Source: Cohnella endophytica
Lineage (GTDB): Bacteria > Bacillota > Bacilli > Paenibacillales > Paenibacillaceae
DNA length: 64,000 nucleotides
NCBI RefSeq assembly: GCF_003628305.1
Contig: NZ_RBZM01000002.1
Span: 248,001 to 312,000 of the forward strand
Reading direction: 5' to 3'
Each line of letters opens with the position of its first letter. The first letter of the stretch is position 1. The notes beneath the pieces were generated by a model. That model was not told the origin of the DNA. It made no database searches and was given only the letters and a program-made list of their open reading frames with translations. This document shows positions 18,665 through 27,024 of the stretch, in pieces. The position numbers and the translations under genes are program-made.

Positions 18665-19033
18665 TCAGGCGTTATCGGTGTGCTTCTTCGTCCATCTGTC
18701 GGCGTCCCGGGTATTGAATTTCTCCATGACTTTACGGTGTGCTTCCGTCAAGTCGATGCCGAGAGAATTCGCGAAACAGGTTACGATAAACAAAATATCT
18801 CCAAGCTCTAGCTCGATGGAATTGTCGGCCTCGTCCTTTTTTTTCGGCTTCTCTCCGAACTGGTGATTGACTTCCCTAGCCAGTTCCCCGACTTCCTCGG
18901 TCATGCGGGCAAGCATGGACAGCGGGGAGAAGTAGCCCTCTTTGAATTGCGAGATGTATGCATCCACGTCGCGTTGAATGTCGGCGAGCGTGCGTTCCGA
19001 CAGCGACAGATCGGCTATGCGAGATTGTGACAT
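18665..19033 (-). CDS. ypjD: MazG-like nucleotide pyrophosphohydrolase, YpjD type
   Basis: A 122-residue protein with the MazG core: EEVGELAREV (EExxE metal site) near residues 46-55 and a later ELELGDILF (ExxxD) near 75-83. It is predicted to hydrolyse non-canonical or excess NTPs. Its place upstream of dapB and next to a YitT gene matches B. subtilis ypjD-ypjC. It is divergent from the YitT gene, with 85 bp between them to hold both promoters. Confidence 0.88.
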   Translation of the reverse strand: MSQSRIADLSLSERTLADIQRDVDAYISQFKEGYFSPLSMLARMTEEVGELAREVNHQFGEKPKKKDEADNSIELELGDILFIVTCFANSLGIDLTEAHRKVMEKFNTRDADRWTKKHTDNA

Positions 19034-19118
19034 CGTCCGTTTCCTTTCATGAAGGTTTCTATCCTATGTTAGCGTAAGATGTATGCGAAAACAAATGCAT
19101 TTTTGGAGGAATAGTCCC

Positions 19119-19988
19119 ATGAATCAAGCTCGTCTCTGGAGCTCCGTCAAAACTTGGAGCTTGCTCGTCGTCGGAACGGCGCTTTACGCGTTCGGCCTGC
19201 AGTATTTCATCATTCCGAATTTATTGATGGAAGGCGGCGTAACCGGCGTAGCCGTATTGCTGAATTACGCGTTGGACTTGCCCGTCTGGCTTACTTCGCT
19301 GGTCATTAATCTTCCCTTGTTCCTCCTAGGTTGGCGTCAGCTCGGCAAGAGCGCGATGGTCTATACGCTTGCCGGGACATTGATGCTATCCCTATTTCTC
19401 TGGATCGCGGAATTGCTCGTCGATAACGGCTGGCTCGTTCCGTTCCGTTCCGAGCAGGACTTCATCCTTGTCGTACTCTATGCGGGCGTAACGCTAGGCA
19501 TCGGTCTAGGACTCGTATTCCGCGCCGGCGGGACGACGGGCGGCGTCGACATCATCGCGCGAATCTTGCACCGTCTGAAAGGCTGGAGCATGGGACAAAT
19601 TATCCTTTCGCTCGACGTGCTCATTCTCGGCGTCTCCTTGCTTTTCATTCCGAAGGAAAAAGTGCTCTATACGCTCGTTAGCGTGTTCATCGCCTCCAAG
19701 ATCATCGACTTCATCCAAGAAGGCGCTTATGCGGCCAAAGCCTTTACCATCTTGTGCAGTCAGCCGGAAAAGCTGGCGAAGGAAATCACGAAAGAGCTAG
19801 ACCGCGGCGTAACGCTGATGCCGGCTGTCGGAGCATTTTCCGGCGAGCACAAAACGATCGTCTATTGCGTCGTCAGCCGTTTCGAAATCGGCAAATTAAA
19901 AAGCCTCGTCCGTCAACACGACCGGAGGGCTTTTATCGTCATCAACGATGTGCACGACGTATTGGGCGAAGGCTTCCGAGAGGAATAA
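19119..19988 (+). CDS. ypjC: YitT/DUF2179 family membrane protein
   Basis: A 289-residue protein with five hydrophobic segments in the first 190 residues and a cytoplasmic DUF2179 domain at the end (ALTILCSQ-like start through FIVINDVHDVLGEGF). GGAGG lies 9 nt before the selected ATG; an upstream in-frame ATG lacks a site. The family is abundant in Firmicutes but its transported substrate is unknown. This is one of the few plus-strand genes in the window; flanking ypj genes are all on the minus strand. Confidence 0.85.
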   Translation: MNQARLWSSVKTWSLLVVGTALYAFGLQYFIIPNLLMEGGVTGVAVLLNYALDLPVWLTSLVINLPLFLLGWRQLGKSAMVYTLAGTLMLSLFLWIAELLVDNGWLVPFRSEQDFILVVLYAGVTLGIGLGLVFRAGGTTGGVDIIARILHRLKGWSMGQIILSLDVLILGVSLLFIPKEKVLYTLVSVFIASKIIDFIQEGAYAAKAFTILCSQPEKLAKEITKELDRGVTLMPAVGAFSGEHKTIVYCVVSRFEIGKLKSLVRQHDRRAFIVINDVHDVLGEGFREE

Positions 19989-20006
19989 CGGAAGCCTCCG
20001 CGACGT

Positions 20007-20963
20007 CTATTTCTTGTTCTTCCAACGTTTCAACAACTTTTCGGCCGCATCTTCTTGCTCATCTAGCGGTTCTCTTCTCTTGTTTGGACCTATCCCCGTA
20101 TTTTGTTCTACCTTATAACGTCTCCAGCCAACCCATGTCAGCACCGTTACGATGAACGAGCCCATCATCGCCGACCATCCCCAAGACGGAGGCATCGGAA
20201 GGGGCGGAACGAGCGCGCCCGACGTTTCCTTCTGTCCGGGGAACAATCCGATGATCGCTTCCCTGAGCGGCGCGACGATCCCGCGAAGCAAACCGGGCGT
20301 TAAGGTTTCTCCTTGTACGATCCGGGTCGCGTAACGCACGGACGAATCCGCTTTTTCGACGATCCAAGGCTCCGAATGAAGCAATGCAGCTGTCCGAATC
20401 ATTCTATAATGCTCCACCAATTGACCGACTGCTGCGTTAACCGATTCAGGCACGGGGCCGGGCAGGGCTGTCGATAGAGGCATAGCCTCCTCGAGCGTGG
20501 CCAAATCGTTCAGAAAAACCGTCCGATAAGTATGCCAGATCGGGCGATCGGGATGAGCCAGCTCGTCCGCCGCGAGTCTTAGCTCCGCCGCTCCCGCCTT
20601 CCATTTCCCTTCATCGGGCTTTAAGGCTACGGATGTCCGTTTCATGTCCGCAACGCTCTGCGCCAGAGCGTGAATGCCTTCGGCGGTTGCGATGCCCTGC
20701 ATCGGCAAACTCCGGAATTGACGCTCAAGGGCGGCTAGACGGGCCATTGCGACATCGAGCTTGCCTTCGTTAACCGCAGCATATAGTTGCTCAGCTTGCG
20801 ATAGGAAACGCGCGTAAGCTGCTTGTGACTTCGTGGATTGTTGCGAGTCCGCATTAACCCTCGGCATGCCGCATAACAACGCGATCATCGCCAGCATGCC
20901 AGGCAACAAGACCTTCATCCGTACGATTCGCCGTAACGTCAAATGAAACCCAAGCACGAACAT
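20007..20963 (-). CDS. ypjB: Sporulation protein YpjB
   Basis: A 318-residue secreted or membrane-bound protein. A signal peptide-like N-terminus (basic LRRIVRMK, then hydrophobic VLLPGMLAMIALLC) precedes a helical extracytoplasmic domain, and a single C-terminal membrane helix near 265-283 is followed by a basic tail. Position between YitT/ypjC and ypjA matches ypjB of B. subtilis, a forespore/mother-cell expressed gene of unclear role. The start could be the ATG at 20963 or the GTG two codons later, which has better spacing from the GGAGGGG site. Confidence 0.75.
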   Translation of the reverse strand: MFVLGFHLTLRRIVRMKVLLPGMLAMIALLCGMPRVNADSQQSTKSQAAYARFLSQAEQLYAAVNEGKLDVAMARLAALERQFRSLPMQGIATAEGIHALAQSVADMKRTSVALKPDEGKWKAGAAELRLAADELAHPDRPIWHTYRTVFLNDLATLEEAMPLSTALPGPVPESVNAAVGQLVEHYRMIRTAALLHSEPWIVEKADSSVRYATRIVQGETLTPGLLRGIVAPLREAIIGLFPGQKETSGALVPPLPMPPSWGWSAMMGSFIVTVLTWVGWRRYKVEQNTGIGPNKRREPLDEQEDAAEKLLKRWKNKK

Positions 20964-21000
20964 CCCCTCCTACCCCATGGATATGAGGGGATGTCCGCAT

Positions 21001-21663
21001 TTAGAACGACTTGTCCGTCTTCACCGCCTCCGAGCTCGGGAGGAACCGCCCCAGCGCGGCTGCCATGACGCTAAACGCGGTCAGTACGAATGTAAACAAG
21101 CCTACGTAGAAAATATCGTCTTCCAATTGCCAAGGCAAATATGGGTAGACGCCATACGTATAATCGACCGTATCGTTCAAGAAAGTCCAAGCCGCCGCGG
21201 CAAGTAAAGCCAAGCCGCCGAAATTGAAAAACCTTGCGTAAAGGAGAGCCGTGACGGCCATGGCGGAATGCCCGATGATAAGCATCCAATGCTCCCCTTG
21301 CAGGACGTCCCCTTGGGCTTGACCGGCGAAAATGATGGCGGTCGCCCAGACGCCGTATTTGACGGAAGTGACGACGCCCAGCGCCTCCACGACCCCTCTT
21401 ATGCCATTCACCCATGCCATCCGGGACGGCTTAGGCGATATCCATAACCAGAGCAGCGCGATCGCGAAAAATAACGAGGCCGTCGGACTGTCCGGAACGA
21501 ACGGGATTTGCCAAGCCGGATGCTCCGACCATACGCTGGCCAATTGATCCTTATACCAATAATATCCGTATGCCGTTCCCGGAATATAGACCAGCATCAG
21601 CAGCAAAAGCGTCGTGGGGTGAAGCAGGATGCTGCGGGATAGAAACCATTTTAACCAATACAT
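21001..21663 (-). CDS. ypjA: DUF1405 membrane protein YpjA
   Basis: A 220-residue protein with about six membrane segments and conserved aromatic and Pro residues. DUF1405 proteins sit next to qcrABC in many Bacillales, as here. GGGGGAG lies 5 nt before the chosen ATG. The qcrC terminator stands immediately upstream, so ypjA is either read through or uses a promoter within the terminator region. Function unknown. Confidence 0.8.
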   Translation of the reverse strand: MYWLKWFLSRSILLHPTTLLLLMLVYIPGTAYGYYWYKDQLASVWSEHPAWQIPFVPDSPTASLFFAIALLWLWISPKPSRMAWVNGIRGVVEALGVVTSVKYGVWATAIIFAGQAQGDVLQGEHWMLIIGHSAMAVTALLYARFFNFGGLALLAAAAWTFLNDTVDYTYGVYPYLPWQLEDDIFYVGLFTFVLTAFSVMAAALGRFLPSSEAVKTDKSF

Positions 21664-21683
21664 TGGCGCTCCCCCTGTTTCAT

Positions 21684-21713
21684 AAAAAAACCTGACCAAT
21701 AGCGGTCAGGTTT
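21684..21713 (-). terminator. Terminator after qcrABC
   Basis: The stem AACCTGACC/GGTCAGGTT with a 6-nt loop is followed on the minus strand by seven U residues. It closes the qcr operon 20 nt past qcrC. Confidence 0.88.
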
Positions 21714-21733
21714 AGAGCAGATCGGCGAAACGA

Positions 21734-22609
21734 TTATTTCGCCTCTGCTTTTTGTTTGGATAACCAAGTTGCGATCTTATCGATTTCCTCGGTGCTTAGA
21801 TTGTCTTTAAAGGCTGGCATGTTTCCGTTCGCTTTGCCGTTCGTAATCGTTTCGACGAGCTCTTCCTTGCTAAGAACGTCTCCGATTCCGCGCAGCGTAG
21901 GACCGTTCGCGCCTTCCAATTCGGCTCCGTGGCAAGCGATACATTGCGCTTTGGTCATCGTTTCCGTGAATGCCGGATCGTCGGCCGCTACCATCGCGGC
22001 GATTTTCTCTCTGCCCGGTACCGGACGAGGCAAACCTTTCTCGATGGCTTCGCGCGCTTTGATCTCACGCTCGATATGCTCCGGAATTTGACCGTTGATT
22101 TCCAACTCGTGCTCGTAGTGATTCCAAGACACCCAAGTCAGGTAAGCAACCGCGACGAGCGACACGAGCATCAAAGAAGATGCGATCGGACGACGGTAGA
22201 AGCGGCGCTCTTTGCCCGTGTCGAGGAAAGGAGCAAGCAGCAAGGAGATGAACGGCAATCCGGAAAGACCGAGAATACCAAGCACGATGTAATCTCCGGA
22301 AGCGTACGGATATTTCAACAATTGATACAGGAACAGGAAGTACCAGTCCGGCATCGGAATAAACGCGCTGTTAAGCGGATCAGCCGGGTAACCGAGCGGC
22401 GCCGGTTCGGCAATGACCAGAGTCAAGAAGCCTACTAGAACGACGACTCCAACCATCCATTCCTTCAGCAAGAAGTTCGGAATAAACGCTTCCGACTTGC
22501 CCGGGAATGCAGTATAGTCAGGCGGAACTACGTTCGAGTGGTCTTTTTTGCGCACGCGAGAGTCGCCTATGAAAACGATCTTCTCGTTTGGATCGTGTTT
22601 ATGTGCCAT
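21734..22609 (-). CDS. qcrC: Menaquinol:cytochrome c reductase, cytochrome b/c subunit
   Basis: A 291-residue fusion. The first 170 residues carry the three membrane helices of cytochrome b6f subunit IV; the C-terminal 75 residues are a class I cytochrome c domain with CIACH (haem c attachment) and a later Met ligand candidate (GNMPAF). It is part of the Bacillus-type bc complex passing electrons from menaquinol to cytochrome c. It is the last gene of qcrABC, with a terminator 20 nt on. Confidence 0.95.
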   Translation of the reverse strand: MAHKHDPNEKIVFIGDSRVRKKDHSNVVPPDYTAFPGKSEAFIPNFLLKEWMVGVVVLVGFLTLVIAEPAPLGYPADPLNSAFIPMPDWYFLFLYQLLKYPYASGDYIVLGILGLSGLPFISLLLAPFLDTGKERRFYRRPIASSLMLVSLVAVAYLTWVSWNHYEHELEINGQIPEHIEREIKAREAIEKGLPRPVPGREKIAAMVAADDPAFTETMTKAQCIACHGAELEGANGPTLRGIGDVLSKEELVETITNGKANGNMPAFKDNLSTEEIDKIATWLSKQKAEAK

Positions 22610-22628
22610 CGCTTGTCACTCCTCTCTC

Positions 22629-23300
22629 TTACAGCGGCCCGGAAATGCCCTGTTTTCGAATCATAAAGAAGTGTCCCGCAAGCAATGCCAACAGCACGCC
22701 CGGCAAGAAGAACACGTGGATTGCGAAGAAGCGCGTCAGAGTTTGGGCGCCGACGATCGTACCACCGTTCATTAACTCCTTAATGTAATCGCCCAAGAAA
22801 GGTACAGATCCAGCGATTTCCAGACCGACCTTCGTCGCGTAATACGCTTTGTTGTCCCATGGAAGCAGGTAACCCGTGAATCCAAGGCCCAACATGACGA
22901 AGAAAATCAGCATTCCAACAACCCAGTTCATTTCACGAGGCGCCTTATAAGAGCCGGTGAAGAAGACGCGAAGAGTATGTAGGAACATCATTACGATAAC
23001 AAGGCTCGCGCCCCAGTGATGCATGCCGCGCACGATCGCTCCGAAAGCGACTTGGTGCTGCAGGTAGTCTACGCTGTAATACGCGTTAATAATGTCTGGG
23101 ACGTAATACATCGTCAGAAACATCCCCGAGAGGATCTGAATGACGGTAATGAAGAACGTCAATCCGCCGAAACAATAAACGAAAGCGGAGAAGTGATGCG
23201 CCGGGTTGACGTGCTCAGGCACCTCGTGATCGGCGATATCTCTCCACATCGGCGTAATATCCAGACGTTCGTCGATCCAGTTATACATGTTTTTGAACAT
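22629..23300 (-). CDS. qcrB: Cytochrome b6-type subunit of the bc complex
   Basis: A 223-residue protein with four membrane helices. The paired haem-ligand His residues fall in helix B (GMHHWGAS and MFLHTLR) and helix D (RFFAIHVFFLPG), and the conserved Cys near the N-terminus (FVYCFGG) can bind the extra covalent haem of b6-type proteins. It oxidises menaquinol at the membrane. It lies 20 nt after qcrA and 20 nt before qcrC. Confidence 0.95.
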   Translation of the reverse strand: MFKNMYNWIDERLDITPMWRDIADHEVPEHVNPAHHFSAFVYCFGGLTFFITVIQILSGMFLTMYYVPDIINAYYSVDYLQHQVAFGAIVRGMHHWGASLVIVMMFLHTLRVFFTGSYKAPREMNWVVGMLIFFVMLGLGFTGYLLPWDNKAYYATKVGLEIAGSVPFLGDYIKELMNGGTIVGAQTLTRFFAIHVFFLPGVLLALLAGHFFMIRKQGISGPL

Positions 23301-23320
23301 TGGGACGAAACGCCCTCCTT

Positions 23321-23854
23321 CTACACGCGAGTATTCGGTTCAAGCGGTCCTAGGTAAACCCAGCCGTTTTCCCTTTTGACTTGATACTCGTCAAGCGGCT
23401 TCGGCGCTACCTTCAGGTTTTTGCCTTCTTTGTTGTAGCGCGCGCCGTGGCAAGGACAGTGGTACAAGTTCGGTGCCTCTTCGCCGCTCCAACCGATCGT
23501 GCAACCCAAGTGTTTGCATACCGGCGATAGCGCGAAAATATTGCCCTTTTCGTCCTTCGTTATCCATGCCTGCATTTTCGGATCGCTTTCGTACCAACCG
23601 TCAACCTGATGAACTTTGAAATCCACCTGTTGCGGCTCGCTCGTTACTTTGCTTTCTTCGATTGCTTTAACGAAAGCGCCTTTTTCCTTCTTTTGCAATA
23701 TAGGATCTACGGCAAAGCGGATCATTGGTAAAATGGCCCCGCCCGCCATGAAGGCTCCTGCTCCGCCAAGCGTGTACGACAGAAATTGCCTTCTCGACAT
23801 TTCTTTTCGCTTAACCGGTTTATGCGTGGTTTCTTGCTGCTCATTGTGGTCCAT
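23321..23854 (-). CDS. qcrA: Rieske iron-sulfur subunit of the bc complex
   Basis: A 177-residue protein with a twin-arginine-type N-terminus (SRRQFLSYTLGG) and one membrane anchor, then a Rieske domain with CKHLGC and CPCHG, which supply the Cys and His ligands of the [2Fe-2S] cluster and the bridging disulfide. AAGGGGG lies 8 nt before the ATG chosen; a TTG seven codons upstream was rejected. It heads qcrABC, with a SigA promoter about 75-100 nt upstream. Confidence 0.95.
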   Translation of the reverse strand: MDHNEQQETTHKPVKRKEMSRRQFLSYTLGGAGAFMAGGAILPMIRFAVDPILQKKEKGAFVKAIEESKVTSEPQQVDFKVHQVDGWYESDPKMQAWITKDEKGNIFALSPVCKHLGCTIGWSGEEAPNLYHCPCHGARYNKEGKNLKVAPKPLDEYQVKRENGWVYLGPLEPNTRV

Positions 23855-23927
23855 TCGTTCTACCCCCTTTGCCACACCAATCTCGCGTCCACTACGGACT
23901 TTACCATTTGTTCACAAGGACATAACT

Positions 23928-23956
23928 ATAATAGCCCACGCGCTATGGAGCGTCAA
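23928..23956 (-). promoter_or_regulatory. SigA promoter of qcrABC
   Basis: On the minus strand TTGACG (23951-23956), 17 nt, TATTAT (23928-23933). A perfect 13-bp palindrome (AATTGTCACAATT, 24013-24025) lies about 60 bp upstream of the -35. Nothing else is seen in 23855-24115. Confidence 0.7.
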
Positions 23957-24115
23957 GAATAGGCCTGAGAGTTTCCCTCCTCGGCGGGATTTGCGCAACT
24001 AAAATGTTCTCAAATTGTCACAATTCCCCGTGTAACGTGTCTGCCTATTGTTTGCTCGAAGTGGCCTGCCTTATGCGCGATGCGGGTCAAAATATGGTTT
24101 CTCTCCGGAATCGGC

Positions 24116-24547
24116 TTATTCCGTCGCCGCAACCGGCTTTCGCCATAAATCCGCAAGCGACTTGGAGATTTTGTGAGCTTCCGGCTCTTCGCCTTCCGCT
24201 ACCGGGCCGACGAATAGATCCGCTCCTAGCAGCTCGTCCTTCGTCATGGTCTGACCGCTTACGACGACGACGTAACGAAAGCCGACGCCTTTCATGCTCG
24301 CGATTAACCGTTTCATCCGTTCCGGCCGATCTTCGTCGTTGCCTCCGTAATGATACGCCGGCATCGTGACCGTCCGACCGCGGAACGCTTGCTCGAGCGG
24401 AGCCAGCCATCGGCCGGCCGACGCGATCTTATTCGTCGCTTCCCAAGGCGCTTCTTCTCCGGTCATTCCGGACAAGGGCAATAAGCACGTATCCAAATAC
24501 GGTTGCAGCTCCGGCCAGCTATTTTCTTCGATTTCGCTGAATTTCAT
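24116..24547 (-). CDS. ypiF: YpiF-like DUF2487 protein
   Basis: A 143-residue soluble protein starting MKFSEIEE, with a central VTMPAYHY segment and a DLFVGP segment, matching DUF2487. In B. subtilis ypiF is directly upstream of qcrA, as here. No function is assigned to the family. The ATG at 24547 was chosen by family N-terminus; the nearest GGAG is 12 nt away, so the start is somewhat uncertain (an ATG eight codons earlier has no site). Confidence 0.75.
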   Translation of the reverse strand: MKFSEIEENSWPELQPYLDTCLLPLSGMTGEEAPWEATNKIASAGRWLAPLEQAFRGRTVTMPAYHYGGNDEDRPERMKRLIASMKGVGFRYVVVVSGQTMTKDELLGADLFVGPVAEGEEPEAHKISKSLADLWRKPVAATE

Positions 24548-24658
24548 CTTTGTCTTCCACTCCCGCGTCATGTTAAGAGCCGACTGCTCGGCAATGTTCT
24601 TGCCGGCTCGGCTTTCCGGCGACTTGCCGCCTATTTATCGTACACTATCCGGAGCACG

Positions 24659-24687
24659 AAAAAAACCCGCCTAATGAAAGGCGGGTT
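24659..24687 (-). terminator. Terminator after the IDEAL-domain gene
   Basis: The stem AACCCGCCT/AGGCGGGTT with a 6-nt loop is followed by seven U residues on the minus strand. Confidence 0.85.
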
Positions 24688-24735
24688 CACGCGAAAAATA
24701 TCGATCTGCATTCCCTCGTCAAGCAAATCTCGGGA

Positions 24736-24918
24736 TTAACGTTCGATCGTTTTCAATTCGTCGGTAAGACGTCGAAACGACTCCACGTCCCCGTGCGCAA
24801 GCGCTTCATCGATCTCGTGATATATTTTTTCCGTCCGGTAATTGCGCAGCGCTTCGTCCAGGACCATTTCTGCCGCCAATCCCAGCATCGTCTCGTAGGC
24901 GACTTTCATGTTGTCCAT
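24736..24918 (-). CDS. Small IDEAL-domain protein
   Basis: A 60-residue protein that is almost entirely one IDEAL domain: a helix containing LDEALRNYR, then KIYHEIDEALAHGD and FRRLTDELK. IDEAL motifs are found at the C-terminus of longer Bacillales proteins such as YpiB (about 180 residues with an N-terminal UPF0302 domain). Here the N-terminal domain is absent although the locus (next to ypiF) matches ypiB, so this looks like a reduced form. GGAGG lies 8 nt before the ATG. A terminator follows. Confidence 0.75.
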   Translation of the reverse strand: MDNMKVAYETMLGLAAEMVLDEALRNYRTEKIYHEIDEALAHGDVESFRRLTDELKTIER

Positions 24919-25084
24919 TCGTTGCACCTCCGAAATCCGGCATTAGGTCGCCCTCGCTCAAGAGCTTCCGATTTGCTCATCTTTACTTTCTTAGCTACTA
25001 AATCATATTCAGCGCTGACAGCCCCGTTCAAGACGATAGCCCTGTTGCCGATCAATGTACCATCGCCTATTACGCCGAAGGATA

Positions 25085-26296
25085 TTAAGTGGGCGTTCTT
25101 CCCGTCAAGAAACCCTGGCCTTGAGGAGTTACCTTGACGACATCTTCTCCCGTTTCCGTTTGCCCCCAGCGCAGAACGCCGAGATGCATGAGCATGAAGA
25201 GCACGCGACGTTCGAGTACGTCTCTTTGAGTGTCGTAATAATAGGATCGTACCAGCGGTTGCAAAATGCGGAAGATGGATTCGACGGTCGCCCAATCGGT
25301 CGTAAGCCGCATGATCCATTGCGCTAATGCTTGCAAATTCGGTATCGGCCCTTTGTACAGGCGAAGCCAGCAACGGTAAATTGCCGTCGAATCGGGTTTC
25401 TCTCCTCCGTCGGCGAACGCTCTTCCTTTTTCCGTTACCGTCAAACGTTCCGGCTGTTCGGAGATGTAGCCTTCTTGGTGCACGAAATCGTACAGCAGCG
25501 AGAAACGATCCGGATAATCCCGGAACTTCCTGCCGTACCCGAATCTCCAGCCTCCCCTCGTCGGAATCGTCTCTGCGACGGAAAGCTGTTCGAGAGATTG
25601 CGTGATTTGACGTTTGTACATGACGCCTTCGGAGGTTAAAGGAATATCGTTGTCCCTGACGAAGCGCAAGAAATGAACGGAGTCCTCGGCGAGTAAGCTG
25701 CGCTCGTCCCGATAGACCGGCGGTTCTTCCATGACGATTAGAGAGCCGCGAAAGCGTTTCTCCAACGCGTCGCCCAGACGGACTTTTACATCCTCCGGAA
25801 CTTGGTATAAATAACGCGTTTGCTGAGAAAAGCCGCTGAACAACCAACCGAATCTCTTGAAGCGGATAATGGACATCCTCGCGGTTTCGTCCGGACCGGG
25901 CTGCGGCTTCTGAGCTGCGTTTTTCCCTTTTCGGATTCGGCTCCTTGATTGCGTAACTGCTTGCGAGGATATCGCGGCCGAAGGCATTGCGTCAGACGGG
26001 TTAGACGAGGCTTGCCCGTCGGCCGACGCGGCAGGTTCCCCTCCGAGAGCTCTGGCTTTCAGCTCTTCCAGGCTATATGCCGTTCGGGTCTCGAAAATGA
26101 GCGAGTTCAAAAAACGGAGATCGTTGCCCGTCATCTCTCCTACCCTTGATTCCATGACGTCCCGTCTCTGGACCGTCGACAAAATCGATTGAATGAGCTC
26201 GTTCTTGGAATGGCTGCTGCAATCGCAATCATAAGCTTCGGCAATCGCGGTCAGTTCGGCGATATCGGCATAACAGAGCATATCGGCCAAGTTCAT
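25085..26296 (-). CDS. Unrecognised 403-residue protein with SAP/Rho_N-like start
   Basis: The first 40 residues (NLADMLCYADIAELTAIAEA and on) resemble a SAP/Rho_N-like helical nucleic-acid-binding unit. A low-complexity, Ser/Ala-rich basic linker follows (about 90-140), then a 260-residue region of alternating helices and strands that could be a series of winged helices (for example around LTSEGVMYKRQITQ and LTVTEKGRAFADGG). No helicase or nuclease motif is seen. The layout recalls the N-terminal regulatory part of XPB-type helicases, but that is only a resemblance. No B. subtilis counterpart occurs at this place. Confidence 0.65.
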   Translation of the reverse strand: MNLADMLCYADIAELTAIAEAYDCDCSSHSKNELIQSILSTVQRRDVMESRVGEMTGNDLRFLNSLIFETRTAYSLEELKARALGGEPAASADGQASSNPSDAMPSAAISSQAVTQSRSRIRKGKNAAQKPQPGPDETARMSIIRFKRFGWLFSGFSQQTRYLYQVPEDVKVRLGDALEKRFRGSLIVMEEPPVYRDERSLLAEDSVHFLRFVRDNDIPLTSEGVMYKRQITQSLEQLSVAETIPTRGGWRFGYGRKFRDYPDRFSLLYDFVHQEGYISEQPERLTVTEKGRAFADGGEKPDSTAIYRCWLRLYKGPIPNLQALAQWIMRLTTDWATVESIFRILQPLVRSYYYDTQRDVLERRVLFMLMHLGVLRWGQTETGEDVVKVTPQGQGFLTGRTPT

Positions 26297-26382
26297 CGGC
26301 ATTCCCCGCTTCGTGGAGGATTTACTTTTCAGTATGGGCGCGCGAAGTCGGTCTTAAACGTAAGGTTACGCGGAGAAAAACG

Positions 26383-26410
26383 CAAAAAAAATCCGGTAAT
26401 CTACCGGATC
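26383..26410 (-). terminator. Terminator after the histidine phosphatase gene
   Basis: The perfect stem ATCCGGTA/TACCGGAT with a 3-nt loop is followed on the minus strand by eight U residues. Confidence 0.88.
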
Positions 26411-26415
26411 GGGGT

Positions 26416-27024
26416 TTAACCTATTTGATTAGATGTTGCTTCGGTAAGATGGGCAGTGCAATTATGAAGCAGCGGCATCCATCCGTCGGTTTGCTTCTCC
26501 AGCACGGTCAAGGACATGTTGAGCAGATGGAAATCGTCCAAGCCGGAGCATAAAGATTGAAGCATTCTCGCAAGGAAACTTCCGTGCGTAACGATTAACC
26601 ACGACTCTCCCGCATGTTTCTCGGTCAGTTCCCGCACGAATTCGTTCCCGCGCAGGTAAATATCGTCGTCGCTTTCCTGATCCGGCACGAGCTTGCGCCA
26701 GTTCTCTCCCCAGCGCGATAAACGCTCCGCCAACGTCGTCCCTTCGGCTGCTCCGAAAGCACGTTCTCGCAGTCGGCCGTCTTTGATCAACGGAATGCCT
26801 AACCGTTCGGAAATGATTTCAGCCGTTCTCGCTGCCCTTAGCAAATCGCTGCAGTATATTCCGTCCCAGCGATCTTCTTCGCGTGACAACCGCTCGGCAA
26901 GCAAATGCGCTTGCTCAACGCCCTCGCGGCTTAACGGAATATCGGTTACGCCTTGAATTTTGCCCAGTTGATTCCACTCCGTGATGCCATGGCGCACCCA
27001 ACCGATTCTCGTTGCCATCGTCAT
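26416..27024 (-). CDS. Histidine phosphatase family protein
   Basis: A 202-residue protein of the phosphoglycerate mutase-like superfamily. RHGITEWN near residue 10 carries the catalytic His, the SDLLRAARTAE segment supplies the second Arg, RLRERAFGAAEG the catalytic Glu, and IVTHG the second His. Such proteins dephosphorylate small metabolites (CobC, PhoE type); the substrate here cannot be read. The start overlaps the anti-sigma stop by 4 nt (ATGA), so it is the third gene of the sigma operon. Confidence 0.85.
   Translation of the reverse strand: MTMATRIGWVRHGITEWNQLGKIQGVTDIPLSREGVEQAHLLAERLSREEDRWDGIYCSDLLRAARTAEIISERLGIPLIKDGRLRERAFGAAEGTTLAERLSRWGENWRKLVPDQESDDDIYLRGNEFVRELTEKHAGESWLIVTHGSFLARMLQSLCSGLDDFHLLNMSLTVLEKQTDGWMPLLHNCTAHLTEATSNQIG

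Noticed and set aside
24906-25847. 313-codon minus-strand frame overlapping the 403-residue gene
   Set aside because: Most of it is an out-of-phase shadow with Arg/Ser-rich composition. Only its last 49 codons look protein-like and are listed separately as a low-confidence finding.
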